Assembly (NCBI RefSeq): GCF_004114695.1
Contig: NZ_CP035310.1
Span: forward strand, 682,001-746,000
DNA length: 64,000 bases
DNA from: Erythrobacter sp. HKB08
Lineage (GTDB): Bacteria > Pseudomonadota > Alphaproteobacteria > Sphingomonadales > Sphingomonadaceae
Reading direction: 5' to 3'
Positions 52,699-62,020 of the stretch are shown here, in pieces (positions within the stretch are counted from its first letter, which is position 1; each line of letters starts with the position of its first letter). The position numbers were made by a program, and so were the translations under genes. The notes below the pieces were generated by a model, which was not told where the DNA came from, made no database searches, and saw only the letters and a list, made by a program, of their open reading frames with translations.

Positions 52699-54960
52699 GT
52701 GGACGACGAAAAGCCCGGCAGCTTCACCACGCGCGAGGCGCTGTTCTATCACGAGACGATCCGGCCCGGTAAAATCGAGATCATCGCCTCGAAGCCGATG
52801 GCTTCCCAGCGCGACCTCAGCCTCGCCTATTCGCCGGGCGTCGCCGCGCCGGTCGAGGCCATTGCCGAGAACCCGCAGCTTGCCGCCAATTACACCGCGC
52901 GCTCGAACCTCGTCGCGGTCATTTCCAACGGGACCGCGATCCTCGGCCTCGGCAATCTCGGCGCGCTTGCCTCCAAGCCGGTGATGGAAGGCAAGGCAGT
53001 GCTGTTCAAGCGCTTCGCCGACGTCGATTCGATCGACATCGAGCTTGCCACCGAAGACCCGGATGCCTTCATCAACGCGGTCGCGCTGATGGAACCGACC
53101 TTCGGCGGCATCAACCTCGAGGATATCAAGGCGCCCGAGTGCTTCATCATCGAGCAGGCCCTGCGCGAACGGATGAACATTCCGATCATGCATGACGACC
53201 AGCACGGCACGGCGATCATTACCGCCGCCGGGCTGCTCAACGCCTGTCACCTGACCGGGCGCGACATCAAGGATGTGAAGGTCGTGGTGAACGGCGCGGG
53301 TGCCGCCGCCATCGCCTGTACCGCGCTCGTCAAGGCGATGGGCGTGCAGCACGACAACGTCATCATGTGCGACCGCTCCGGCCCGATCACCCCGAACCGC
53401 GAAGGCGTCGACCAGTGGAAGAGCGCCCACGCGGTAGAAACCAGCGCGGGCAGCCTCGAAGAAGCCCTCGTCGGGGCTGACATCTTTCTCGGCCTGTCGG
53501 CTGCCGGTGCGCTCAAGCCGGAGTGGGTCAAGAAGATGGCCGACAAGCCGATCATCTTCGCCATGGCCAACCCGGTGCCGGAAATCATGCCCGACGATGC
53601 GAAGGCCGTGCGCCCCGATGCGATCGTCGCGACCGGTCGCTCGGACTTTCCGAACCAGGTCAACAACGTGCTCGGCTTTCCCTTCATCTTCCGCGGCGCG
53701 CTCGACGTGCAGGCGACCGCGATCAACGAGGAAATGAAGATCGCCGCGGCCGAGGCTATCGCCACCCTCGCGCGCGAACGCGTGCCGGAGGAGGTCGCGG
53801 CAGCCTACGGCGTGAACCACAAGTTCGGCACCGACTACATCATTCCCGCGCCGTTCGATCCGCGCCTGATGGAAGTCGTCTCCTCCGCGGTCGCGCAGGC
53901 CGCGATGGACACCGGCGTCGCGCAGGCGCCAATCGCGGACATGGATGCCTATCGCCTCGACCTGAAGGCGCGGCTCAATCCGACGACCGCGATCCTCACC
54001 AACGTCTACGAGATCGCCAAGGCGAATCCGAAGCGCGTGGTCTTCGCCGAAGCGGAAGAGGACGTGGTGCTGCGCGCCGCGATCCAGTTCCGTGATTTCG
54101 GCTACGGCAAGCCGATCCTCGTCGGGCGGACCAAGGCGGTCGCCGACAAGCTGCACCAGCTCGGGGTCGAGAACCCGGGCGACTACGAGATCCAGAACTC
54201 GGCCGATTCCGAATACGTCCCGCAGATGGTCGAGTACCTCTACAAGCGCTTGCAGCGTAAGGGTTACACCGAGCGCGACGTGCGCCGCATGGTCAACCAG
54301 GAACGCAACGTCTTCGCCGCGCTGCTGGTCGCACTCGGCCACGGCGATGCGGTCATCTCCGGCCTCACGCGCACTTTCGCGCAGACCGCGCGCGAGATTA
54401 ACCGCGTGCTCGATCCCAAGCCCGGCGCGGTGCCTTTCGGCATCCACATGATGATCGGCAAGAACCACACGACGTTCCTTGCCGACACGACGATCAACGA
54501 GCGCCCGAGCGCCGAGCAGCTCGCCCATATCGCCAAGGAAACCGCCGCCGTTGCCCGCCGCATGGGCCACGAACCGCGCGTTGCCTTCCTCTCCTATTCG
54601 ACCTTCGGCAACCCTTCGGGCCAGTGGCTCGCCAATATCCGCGAGGCGGTGGCGCTGCTCGACGAGGAGAAGCCGGATTTCGAATACGAAGGCGAAATGG
54701 CGCCCGATGCCGCGCTCAACACCAAGGTGATGGAGCTTTATCCGTTCAGCCGCCTGTCCGGGCCGGCGAATGTGCTCATCATGCCGGGCCTGCAGTCGGC
54801 CAATCTGTCGGCGAAGTTGCTGCGCGAACTGGCGGGCAATGCGACCATCGGTCCGATGCTGATCGGCATGGAAAAGCCGGTGCAGATCGCCCCGATGACC
54901 GCCATCGCCCCCGACGTGCTGACGCTGAGCGTGCTCGCAGCGGCCGGCGTCGTCGGCTGA
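52699..54960 (+). CDS. maeB: NADP-dependent malic enzyme with C-terminal phosphotransacetylase-like domain
   Basis: A 753-residue enzyme that decarboxylates malate to pyruvate. The N-terminal malic domain holds AYSPGVAAP and HDDQHGTAI, the NAD(P)-binding part GAGAAAIAC, and residues about 430-750 form the regulatory phosphate acetyltransferase-like domain found in MaeB. The start is GTG at 52699, with an AAGGGGG Shine-Dalgarno 8 bp upstream; an in-frame ATG at 52639 has no such site. It is divergent from mutS. Confidence 0.95.
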   Translation: MDDEKPGSFTTREALFYHETIRPGKIEIIASKPMASQRDLSLAYSPGVAAPVEAIAENPQLAANYTARSNLVAVISNGTAILGLGNLGALASKPVMEGKAVLFKRFADVDSIDIELATEDPDAFINAVALMEPTFGGINLEDIKAPECFIIEQALRERMNIPIMHDDQHGTAIITAAGLLNACHLTGRDIKDVKVVVNGAGAAAIACTALVKAMGVQHDNVIMCDRSGPITPNREGVDQWKSAHAVETSAGSLEEALVGADIFLGLSAAGALKPEWVKKMADKPIIFAMANPVPEIMPDDAKAVRPDAIVATGRSDFPNQVNNVLGFPFIFRGALDVQATAINEEMKIAAAEAIATLARERVPEEVAAAYGVNHKFGTDYIIPAPFDPRLMEVVSSAVAQAAMDTGVAQAPIADMDAYRLDLKARLNPTTAILTNVYEIAKANPKRVVFAEAEEDVVLRAAIQFRDFGYGKPILVGRTKAVADKLHQLGVENPGDYEIQNSADSEYVPQMVEYLYKRLQRKGYTERDVRRMVNQERNVFAALLVALGHGDAVISGLTRTFAQTAREINRVLDPKPGAVPFGIHMMIGKNHTTFLADTTINERPSAEQLAHIAKETAAVARRMGHEPRVAFLSYSTFGNPSGQWLANIREAVALLDEEKPDFEYEGEMAPDAALNTKVMELYPFSRLSGPANVLIMPGLQSANLSAKLLRELAGNATIGPMLIGMEKPVQIAPMTAIAPDVLTLSVLAAAGVVG

Positions 54961-54979
54961 TCCGGGCAGCGTAATCGCG

Positions 54980-56116
54980 ATGCAGCCGATCGCTTGCCAG
55001 CGGCACCGCTTCGCCATTCCCGGCGACGTGCATTATTTGAACTGCGCCTACATGGCCCCGCTCGCCGACACGGTAGTCGAAGCGGTCGAGCGCGGCGCGC
55101 GGCGCAAGCAGCGTCCGTGGGAAGTGCGGCCCGAGCACTTCTTCAGCCTATCAGAGCATTTCCGCGAGCGGGCGGCGGCCATCATCGGCACGCCGGGCGA
55201 CAATCTCGCGATCGTGCCCTCGGTCAGCTACGGGCTCGCTATCGCGGCGCGCAACCTGCCGTTCGCGAGCGGGCAGCAGATCGTCACGCTCGCCGACCAG
55301 TTTCCCTCCAACGTCTATCCCTGGCGCGAGCTGGCGGCGGGCAAGGGCGGGGAGGTCGTCACAGTCCGGCGCGAGGCCGGGGCCTGCTGGAGCGAAGCCG
55401 TGCTCGACGCGATCGGTCCGGACACCGCAATCGTCGCACTGCCGCATTGCCACTGGGCCGACGGGCGGAAAGTCGATCTCGAAGCCGTCGGGCGCAAGGC
55501 GCGCGAACATGGCGCGGCGCTGGTGCTCGACCTGACGCAGTCGCTGGGCGCGATGCCGATCGACTTCGCCGCCGTGCAACCCGATTTCGCCGTCGCGGCC
55601 TGCTACAAATGGCTCTTCGGCCCCTACGGGATCGGCATTCTCTACGCCGATCCGAAGTATCTCGACGGCACGCCGATCGAGAACAACTGGATCAACCGCG
55701 GCGGGTCGGAAGATTTCGCCCGGCTGGTCGATTATCGCGACGACTTCCAGCCCGGTGCGCGGCGCTTCGACATGGGCGAGAAGAGCAATCCGCCGCTGCT
55801 CGAAGGCGCGAGCGCGGCCATCGACTTCCTGCTGGAATTCGGGGTCGAGGCGATTGCCGAAACGCTCGGCCGCGAGACCTGCTCCATTGCGAAAGAGGCG
55901 GGTGAGCTTGGCCTGAAGTCCGCCGGGCTCGAAACCCGTGCGAACCATTTCCTCGCGCTCGAATTTCCCGACGGCGTGCCCGATGGGCTGACCGACCGGC
56001 TGGCGGAAAAGAACGTGCTCGTCTCGCTACGCGGCAATTCGCTGCGCGTTACTCCGCACCTTTACAACACGCCGGAAGACCGCGCCGCGCTGATCGCGGC
56101 CCTGCGCCCGGACTGA
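54980..56116 (+). CDS. PLP-dependent class V aminotransferase-family protein
   Basis: A 378-residue fold-type I PLP enzyme. The Schiff-base lysine is in AACYKWLFGPYGIG, and the PLP-Asp in LVLDLTQSLGAMPID. It resembles kynureninase-like and isopenicillin-N-epimerase-like members rather than true cysteine desulfurases (no conserved active-site Cys loop is seen). It lies 19 bp after maeB. Function is not assignable. Confidence 0.85.
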   Translation: MQPIACQRHRFAIPGDVHYLNCAYMAPLADTVVEAVERGARRKQRPWEVRPEHFFSLSEHFRERAAAIIGTPGDNLAIVPSVSYGLAIAARNLPFASGQQIVTLADQFPSNVYPWRELAAGKGGEVVTVRREAGACWSEAVLDAIGPDTAIVALPHCHWADGRKVDLEAVGRKAREHGAALVLDLTQSLGAMPIDFAAVQPDFAVAACYKWLFGPYGIGILYADPKYLDGTPIENNWINRGGSEDFARLVDYRDDFQPGARRFDMGEKSNPPLLEGASAAIDFLLEFGVEAIAETLGRETCSIAKEAGELGLKSAGLETRANHFLALEFPDGVPDGLTDRLAEKNVLVSLRGNSLRVTPHLYNTPEDRAALIAALRPD

Positions 56117-56125
56117 GGCAAGCGC

Positions 56126-56827
56126 CTAGCGCCTGAGATACTGGAAGTACCAGACCTCGTGGCCATAGACCGTGCGCGCCTTGTGCTCGTAGCGGGTTTC
56201 CGGCCAGCCCGACGGACGGTTCTCCCAGTCGCTGCGCCCATCGACTTTCCATTCGAACGCGTCGGTGTGGCGCTGCATCACCATCAGTGCGTGGCGCAAA
56301 TAGACCGGGTGGTCGGTCCCGAAGCGGAAGACGCCGCCCGGTTTCAGTTTCGCCGCGAACATCTCGACCGGGCCGTCGTTCATCATCCGGCGCTTGGCAT
56401 GCTTGTTCTTCGGCCACGGATCGGGATGCAGCAGGTAGAGCATCGTCAGCGAGCCGTCGGGCACGCGGCTGAGCACTTCCAGCGCATCGCCCATATAGAG
56501 CCGCACGTTGGCGAGCTTCTGGTCCTCGATATGTGTCAGCGCCTGCGCGACGCCGTTGACGAAGGGCTCGGCGCCGATGAAGCCATGGTCGGGCAGCAGG
56601 TCGGCGCGGTAGGCGAGATGCTCCCCGCCGCCGAAGCCGATCTCGAAATGCATCGGGCGATCATGCCCGAGCAGGCGCTCTGACGTGACCGGGCCTTCCT
56701 CCGGCACGGCGATCTGCGGATAGAGATTGTCGACCAGCGCCTGCTGGCGCGCGCGCAGCGGCTTGCCCTGGCTGCGGCCATACAGCCGGTTGAGGGTTGT
56801 CGGGTCGCCTTCCTTGAATGCACTCAT
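56126..56827 (-). CDS. trmB: tRNA (guanine-N7-)-methyltransferase
   Basis: A 233-residue SAM-dependent enzyme methylating G46 in the tRNA variable loop. The SAM motif is MHFEIGFGGGEHLA, and the catalytic/tRNA segment is LHPDPWPKNKHAKRR. The ATG at 56827 is the first that fits; the longer frame runs into the ctrA terminator. It faces the same way as ctrA but is separated by a terminator, so it is transcribed alone or by read-through. Confidence 0.95.
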   Translation of the reverse strand: MSAFKEGDPTTLNRLYGRSQGKPLRARQQALVDNLYPQIAVPEEGPVTSERLLGHDRPMHFEIGFGGGEHLAYRADLLPDHGFIGAEPFVNGVAQALTHIEDQKLANVRLYMGDALEVLSRVPDGSLTMLYLLHPDPWPKNKHAKRRMMNDGPVEMFAAKLKPGGVFRFGTDHPVYLRHALMVMQRHTDAFEWKVDGRSDWENRPSGWPETRYEHKARTVYGHEVWYFQYLRR

Positions 56828-56855
56828 GCGCGGCCCCGTAGGCCAAGCGGCGCAT

Positions 56856-56889
56856 AAAGAAAACACCCGGAGCGTCGCCGCCCCGGGTG
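56856..56889 (-). terminator. Rho-independent terminator after ctrA
   Basis: Read on the minus strand: stem CACCCGG / CCGGGTG with a 12-base GC-rich loop, followed by TTTTCTTT. It lies 28 bp after the ctrA stop. Confidence 0.82.
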
Positions 56890-56916
56890 CCGAATTCCCG
56901 TCCAGGATTAATTCGC

Positions 56917-57612
56917 TTAGGCGGCTTCCGCCGTGCTTTCCGGGTCGCGCAGCACGTAGCCGCGGCCCCATACGGTCTCGATATAGTTCTCGCCGCCGCA
57001 TGCATGGCTGAGCTTCTTGCGCAGCTTGCAGATGAAGACGTCGATGATCTTGAGTTCCGGCTCGTCCATCCCGCCATAGAGGTGGTTGAGGAACATTTCC
57101 TTGGTCAGCGTGGTGCCCTTGCGCAGCGAAAGCAGCTCGAGCATCGCGTATTCCTTACCGGTGAGGTGGACGCGGGCGCCGTCGACTTCGACGGTCTTCG
57201 CATCGAGGTTCACGGCAAGCTTGCCGGTGCGGATGATCGACTGGCTGTGGCCCTTCGAACGACGCACGACGGCGTGGATGCGGGCGACCAGCTCTTCGCG
57301 GTGGAAGGGCTTGGTCACATAGTCGTCGGCGCCGAAGCCGAACGAGCGGATCTTGGAGTCCATTTCGGCAATGCCCGAAAGGATCAGGACCGGCGTCTGC
57401 ACCTTGGCGACGCGCAGCTTCTTGAGCACGTCGTAGCCATGCATGTCGGGCAGGTTCAGGTCGAGCAGGATGATGTCGTAATCATACAGCTTGCCCAGAT
57501 CCAAGCCTTCTTCGCCGAGGTCGGTCGAATAGACATTGAAGCCTTCGGTCGTGAGCATGAGCTCGATGGCCTTCGCCGTGGTCGGCTCGTCCTCGATCAA
57601 CAGTACGCGCAT
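56917..57612 (-). CDS. ctrA: Cell cycle response regulator CtrA
   Basis: A 231-residue OmpR-type response regulator. The receiver has phospho-Asp in [17 protein letters not shown] and Lys in [13 protein letters not shown]. The winged-helix part contains [17 protein letters not shown] and the recognition helix [20 protein letters not shown], which are CtrA hallmarks. It is a master regulator of cell-cycle, motility and, in many alphaproteobacteria, gene-transfer-agent genes. The upstream region has GANTC sites and a CtrA-like box. The C-terminus ends in a short Ala-rich tail. Confidence 0.97.
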   Translation of the reverse strand: MRVLLIEDEPTTAKAIELMLTTEGFNVYSTDLGEEGLDLGKLYDYDIILLDLNLPDMHGYDVLKKLRVAKVQTPVLILSGIAEMDSKIRSFGFGADDYVTKPFHREELVARIHAVVRRSKGHSQSIIRTGKLAVNLDAKTVEVDGARVHLTGKEYAMLELLSLRKGTTLTKEMFLNHLYGGMDEPELKIIDVFICKLRKKLSHACGGENYIETVWGRGYVLRDPESTAEAA

Positions 57613-57719
57613 GGGTAGGTCCCCCTTTGCCCCAGAACTCTTTCAGTCCAATCCGTGCGGTAACCCCTCGCTAAGAGGTGTTGCCCTTCATTAACCACAC
57701 AAGGTCTGAACGGAAAAGG

Positions 57720-57734
57720 TTAACGTCGCGTAAA
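57720..57734 (-). promoter_or_regulatory. CtrA-like box upstream of ctrA
   Basis: TTAA, seven bases, TAAA (7 of 8 matches to TTAA-N7-TTAA), about 110 bp upstream of the ctrA start. Another TTAACC half-site is at about 57691-57696. Autoregulation of ctrA is known in Caulobacter, so these are candidate sites. Confidence 0.5.
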
Positions 57735-57754
57735 AGGGCGCGTTAGAAATTTGT

Positions 57755-57768
57755 GAGTCTTTTGAGTC
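57755..57768 (-). promoter_or_regulatory. Paired GANTC (CcrM) methylation sites upstream of ctrA
   Basis: Two GAGTC sequences at 57755-57759 and 57764-57768, nine bases apart, about 145-155 bp before the ctrA start. In Caulobacter a GANTC site in the ctrA P1 promoter links transcription to replication through CcrM methylation. Confidence 0.6.
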
Positions 57769-57807
57769 ACAGTGGTTTATCGGCCGTTTACCGGACCGGC
57801 CCGCCGC

Positions 57808-59259
57808 CTAGATCCCGGCGATCTTCTTCGCCCGCCGCCGCTGCACGCTGGAGCCGATGCCCATCGCCTCGCGATATTTCGCGACCGTGCGGCGGGCTAT
57901 ATCGAAGCCTTCCGCCTTGAGCAGTTCGACCAGCTTGTCGTCGGAGAGGATCTTCTTCGGGTCCTCCGCATCGGTTAGCGTCTTGATGCGCGCCTTGACC
58001 GCCTCGGAGGACGCGCCTTCGCCGTCCGCGCTGCCGACGCCGCTGGTGAAGAAGTACTTCAGCTCGAAAGTGCCGCGCTCGCAATGCAGGTACTTGTTGC
58101 TGGTCACGCGGCTGACCGTGCTTTCGTGCATTTCGATCGCTTCGGCCACTTCGCGCAAGGTGAGCGGCTTCAGTTCCGACACGCCGCGGCGGAAGAAACC
58201 GTCCTGCTGCTTCACGATTTCGGCTGCCGTCTTGAGGATCGTCTTCTGCCGCTGGTCGAGCGCCTTGATCAGCCAGTTCGCATCGGCGAGCTTTTCGCCC
58301 AACCAGGCGCGGCTTTCCTTGTCGGTGCAACCGCCTTTCAGCTCGACGTAGTATTCGCGGTTCACGACGAGGCGCGGCAGGGTCGCCTCGTTGATCTTGA
58401 TATCCCAGCCCTGCGCCTCGTTGGACGAAAGCAGGATGTCGGGCACGACCGCGGCTTCCGCGCTGCCGCCGTATTTGAGGCCCGGCTTCGGATCGTATTC
58501 GCGCAGCTCGGACAGCATGTCGGCGAAATCCTCGTCATCGACATCGCACATGCGCTTGAGGCGCGCGAACTCGCCCTTTGCGACGAGGTCGAGATTGTCG
58601 ATCAGCCGCGCCATGCACGGATCGTAGCGGTCCGCTTCCTTCGCCTGCAGCGCGAGGCATTCGGAAAGCGAGCGCGCGCCGACGCCGGTCGGATCAAGCG
58701 ACTGGACGGCTTCGAGTGCGCGTTCGACCTCGCCCGGCATCACCCCGAGCGATCCGGCCACTTCGCGCAGGTCCGCCGCAAGGTAGCCCGCTTCATCGAG
58801 CAGTCCGATCAGGTGGTGCGCGATAAACTCCTCGCGCGCATCGCCTGCGACCGCGCCGATCTGTTCGAGCAAGTGCTCGGCAAGCGTCGGCCCGGCATCG
58901 GCGCGGTTTTCGAGGTCCGGCATTTCGCTGCCGAGTGATCCGGCAGCGCTGCCCCACTCGCCGTCGCCCGTGTCGCGGTCGCGGTCGAGCGCGCCTGCAT
59001 CGATGTCGAGCGCGGCCTCGCCGGCACCTGCGTCGGCTTCGGGCTCGGGGAGCGAGAAATCGTCATCGGCTGCGGACTGATCGCCGGCCTCGCGGCTGAC
59101 CTCGCCTGCCTCTAGCAGCGGATTGGCTTCGAGCGCTTCGCCGATGAAGGTTTCGATTTCCAGATTGGACAGCGCCAGCAGCTTGATCGCCTGCTGCAAC
59201 TGCGGCGTCATCACCAGCGATTGCGTCTGCCGGAGGTCTAGTCTCGGACCCAGCGCCAT
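57808..59259 (-). CDS. rpoN: RNA polymerase sigma-54 factor
   Basis: A 483-residue sigma-54. Region I is seen in LDLRQTQSLVMTPQLQQAIK at the start, an acidic region II follows, and the C-terminal RpoN box appears as ARRTVAKYREAMGI just before the end. It is needed for -24/-12 promoters such as the one upstream of glnK-amtB in this window. It starts 8 bp after the lptB stop, so the two form a transcript. ctrA lies downstream after a 195-bp regulatory gap. Confidence 0.97.
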   Translation of the reverse strand: MALGPRLDLRQTQSLVMTPQLQQAIKLLALSNLEIETFIGEALEANPLLEAGEVSREAGDQSAADDDFSLPEPEADAGAGEAALDIDAGALDRDRDTGDGEWGSAAGSLGSEMPDLENRADAGPTLAEHLLEQIGAVAGDAREEFIAHHLIGLLDEAGYLAADLREVAGSLGVMPGEVERALEAVQSLDPTGVGARSLSECLALQAKEADRYDPCMARLIDNLDLVAKGEFARLKRMCDVDDEDFADMLSELREYDPKPGLKYGGSAEAAVVPDILLSSNEAQGWDIKINEATLPRLVVNREYYVELKGGCTDKESRAWLGEKLADANWLIKALDQRQKTILKTAAEIVKQQDGFFRRGVSELKPLTLREVAEAIEMHESTVSRVTSNKYLHCERGTFELKYFFTSGVGSADGEGASSEAVKARIKTLTDAEDPKKILSDDKLVELLKAEGFDIARRTVAKYREAMGIGSSVQRRRAKKIAGI

Positions 59260-59267
59260 CGATCAGG

Positions 59268-60050
59268 TCACAATGTAAATGAGTCGCCCAGGTAGAGGCG
59301 GCGCACGTTTTCGTCGGCTACGAGATCCTGCGGCGTGCCCGCGAAGAGCACCTGGCCGCCATATATGATGCACGCGCGATCGACGATATCGAGCGTCTCG
59401 CGCACGTTGTGATCGGTGATGAGCACGCCGATGCCGCGCTGCTTCAGGTCCTTCACCAGGTCGCGGATGTCGCTGATCGACAGCGGGTCGATCCCGGCGA
59501 AGGGTTCGTCGAGCAGCATGATCGACGGTTTCGCGGCGAGCGCGCGGGCGATTTCGCAGCGGCGGCGTTCACCGCCCGACAGCGCCATCGCCGGGCTTTC
59601 GCGCAGGCGGGTAAGGCCGAATTCGTCGAGCAGGCGTTCCAGTTCCGCCTTGCGGGTTTCCGGGTCCGGCTCGACCATTTCGAGCACGCAGTTGATGTTC
59701 TGCTCGACCGTCATGCCGCGAAAGATGCTGGTTTCCTGCGGCAGGTAGCCGAGGCCGAGGATCGCGCGGCGATACATCGGCAGGTTGGTCACGTCCTCTT
59801 CGTCCATGAGGATGCGGCCGCTGTCGGGCTTCACCAGTCCCATGATCGAATAGAAGCAGGTCGTTTTGCCCGCACCGTTCGGGCCGAGCAGGCCGAGCAC
59901 TTCGCCCTTGCCGACGGTGAGCGAAATGTCGGTCAGGACCGCGCGCTTGTCGTAGCTCTTGGCGATCGAAATGACTTCGAGACCGCCATTGGGAAGCGGC
60001 GCACGCGCGTCGGCCGACGGGGCCTCTTCCGGATGCTCGGTAACATTCAT
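59268..60050 (-). CDS. lptB: LPS export ABC transporter ATP-binding protein
   Basis: A 260-residue ATPase of the LptBFG lipopolysaccharide transporter. Walker A is LGPNGAGKTTCFYSIMG, the signature is LSGGERRRCEIARAL, and Walker B is IMLLDEPFAGIDP. LptB is commonly upstream of rpoN in proteobacteria, as here. The usual lptC-lptA genes are not directly upstream; a divergent hypothetical gene lies there instead. The N-terminus has an acidic extension of about 25 residues. Confidence 0.95.
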   Translation of the reverse strand: MNVTEHPEEAPSADARAPLPNGGLEVISIAKSYDKRAVLTDISLTVGKGEVLGLLGPNGAGKTTCFYSIMGLVKPDSGRILMDEEDVTNLPMYRRAILGLGYLPQETSIFRGMTVEQNINCVLEMVEPDPETRKAELERLLDEFGLTRLRESPAMALSGGERRRCEIARALAAKPSIMLLDEPFAGIDPLSISDIRDLVKDLKQRGIGVLITDHNVRETLDIVDRACIIYGGQVLFAGTPQDLVADENVRRLYLGDSFTL

Positions 60051-60245
60051 CAGGGTCTCTTTAGCAATGGAAAGCCCCTTGCAAACCCCTGCGGCGCAGG
60101 ATTTGGCAAGATTCCTGCATGGTTCTCGTTTGAACGGGTATCAGGTTCGACGAAACGCAACATTTGTTGCATTGTGGTTACCAAACTTGATCGCGGGGCC
60201 GGGATTTGAGATAGTCCGACTCGGACGAGGACAAAGGAGGCGCAC

Positions 60246-60629
60246 ATGGGCAAGGCGCTCGACAAAACAGTCGCACAGAATCAATCGGTTGAGCATCGCC
60301 ATTCGACGGACTGGCGAAAGAAGATGAGCGACAATGTCGCCTACGCTCTGCTGACTTACACGGGCTTGCAGATCTTCGTGACCACCGGGGCGATGAAATC
60401 GACCGGCATGTCGATCCTGCCCTATCTCGCGCTCGTGGTGCTCGTTGCCGGTATCATTCCGGCCTGCCGCGCCTTCGAACGGCGCTGGCGCAACCTGTCC
60501 GACGAGGATGCCGCAAGCATGGAACTCGCCGGTGCATTCCGCCGCGACCAGGTCATGCTGTGGTTGCTCGCCATCGGGCTGCCCTTCCTGATCACCGGCG
60601 TGATCAAGGGTCTCGCCGCGCTCTTCTAA
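60246..60629 (+). CDS. Hypothetical membrane protein
   Basis: A 127-residue protein with an N-terminal charged part and three hydrophobic segments (about 32-50, 57-75 and 103-125). The ATG has an AAAGGAGG Shine-Dalgarno 9 bp upstream. I do not recognise the family. It is divergent from lptB and 41 bp before pmbA. Confidence 0.75.
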   Translation: MGKALDKTVAQNQSVEHRHSTDWRKKMSDNVAYALLTYTGLQIFVTTGAMKSTGMSILPYLALVVLVAGIIPACRAFERRWRNLSDEDAASMELAGAFRRDQVMLWLLAIGLPFLITGVIKGLAALF

Positions 60630-60670
60630 GCGCGCTTGCCGCAAATTCCGCCTGCCCCTAAGCCGGGCGC

Positions 60671-62017
60671 ATGATCACCAAGCAAACCGCGCTCGACAGC
60701 GCCCAACGGCTCGTCGCGCTTGCCCGCGCCGCCGGAGCCGATGCAGCCGACAGCGTCGCCACCGCGAGTGCATCCGAAAGCGTGACCGTGCGTCTCGGCG
60801 ACCTCGAGGATGTCGAGCGGTCCGAGGATGAATCGGTCGGCCTTCGCGTATTCGTCGGCAAGCGGTCCGCCAGCGTCAGCGGGAGCGACCTGTCGGAAGA
60901 CGGCCTTGCGCAGATGGCCGAACGCGCGGTGGCAATGGCCCGCCACGCTCCAGAAGACCCTTACGCACAGCTTGCACCCGAAGACCTGCTCGCCCGCGGC
61001 CCCTTCGCCGATTTCGACCTGAAGGATGCGGACGAACCCTCGCCTGAAAAGCTGCGCGAGAAAGCTCTCGAGATCGAGGATGCGGCGCGCGCCGTCGAAG
61101 GCGTGACCAATTCCAACGGGGCAAGCGCGGGTGCGGGCCGTTCGCTCGCCGCGCTGGTGACCAGCAATGGTTTCGCCGCCGCCTACGAAGCTTCCAACCG
61201 CTACTACAGCGCAAGCATGATCGCGGGCGAGGGCGATGCGATGCAGCGCGATTACGAAGCGCGCTCGGCCCGCCATACGGAAGACCTGCCCGAGGCGGCG
61301 GAGATCGGGCGCGAGGCAGCGCGGCGGGCTGTCGGGCGGCTCGATCCCAAGCGATTGCCCAGCGGGGCGATGCCGGTCCTGTTCGACCCGCGTGTCGGCG
61401 TCTCGCTCGTCGGGCACCTGATCGGCGCGATGAGCGGCATGTCCGCGGCGCGGCGTTCGACTTTCCTGCTCGACCGGCTTGAGGAAGAGCTGTTCGATCC
61501 CTCGATCCGCATTCTCGAAGACCCGCACCGTGTGCGCGGAATGCGCTCGCGCCCGTTCGATGGCGAGGGACTGCCGACCACGCCGCGCGCGCTGGTGGAG
61601 CACGGCCGCGTCACCGGCTGGCTCGCCAATATGGCCGCTGCCGCACAGCTCGGTATTGCGCCGACCGGCCACGCGGTGCGCGGCGCGTCGGGCGCTCCGG
61701 GTATCTCGGTGAGCAATGTCGACCTGCTTGCAGGCGACCAGTCGCCCGAGGAACTGATGGCCGACATCAAGGACGGCGTCTTGGTCACCGAACTGATCGG
61801 TCAGGGCGTCAATGCGATCACCGGCGACTACAGCCGCGGCGCGTCGGGGCGGCGGATCCGCGACGGCAAGCTGGCCGAGCCGGTGTCCGAATTCACCATC
61901 GCCGGGAACCTTGTGCCGATGTTCGCCGCTTTACGGGCAGCGAACGATCTCGAAACCGATCGCGCGATCAATGTGCCGACGTTGCGGGTCGACGGGATGA
62001 CGATAGCGGGGGAGTAA
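60671..62017 (+). CDS. pmbA: TldD/PmbA-family protein (TldE)
   Basis: A 448-residue putative zinc-protease partner. Its length and the absence of the HExxxH motif of TldD indicate the PmbA/TldE subunit. Typical segments are VGLRVFVGKRSASVSGSDLS at the N-terminus and GVNAITGDYSRGASG and FTIAGNL near the C-terminus. TldD/TldE degrade peptides and process microcin-type precursors in E. coli. No tldD is visible in the window. Confidence 0.9.
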   Translation: MITKQTALDSAQRLVALARAAGADAADSVATASASESVTVRLGDLEDVERSEDESVGLRVFVGKRSASVSGSDLSEDGLAQMAERAVAMARHAPEDPYAQLAPEDLLARGPFADFDLKDADEPSPEKLREKALEIEDAARAVEGVTNSNGASAGAGRSLAALVTSNGFAAAYEASNRYYSASMIAGEGDAMQRDYEARSARHTEDLPEAAEIGREAARRAVGRLDPKRLPSGAMPVLFDPRVGVSLVGHLIGAMSGMSAARRSTFLLDRLEEELFDPSIRILEDPHRVRGMRSRPFDGEGLPTTPRALVEHGRVTGWLANMAAAAQLGIAPTGHAVRGASGAPGISVSNVDLLAGDQSPEELMADIKDGVLVTELIGQGVNAITGDYSRGASGRRIRDGKLAEPVSEFTIAGNLVPMFAALRAANDLETDRAINVPTLRVDGMTIAGE

Positions 62018-62020
62018 AGA

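Noticed and set aside
49936-55017. A 1693-codon minus-strand open frame covering mutS and the antisense of maeB
   Set aside because: Only the part from 52560 downwards matches MutS. The remainder is antisense to maeB and reflects high GC at third codon positions, which suppresses stop codons.
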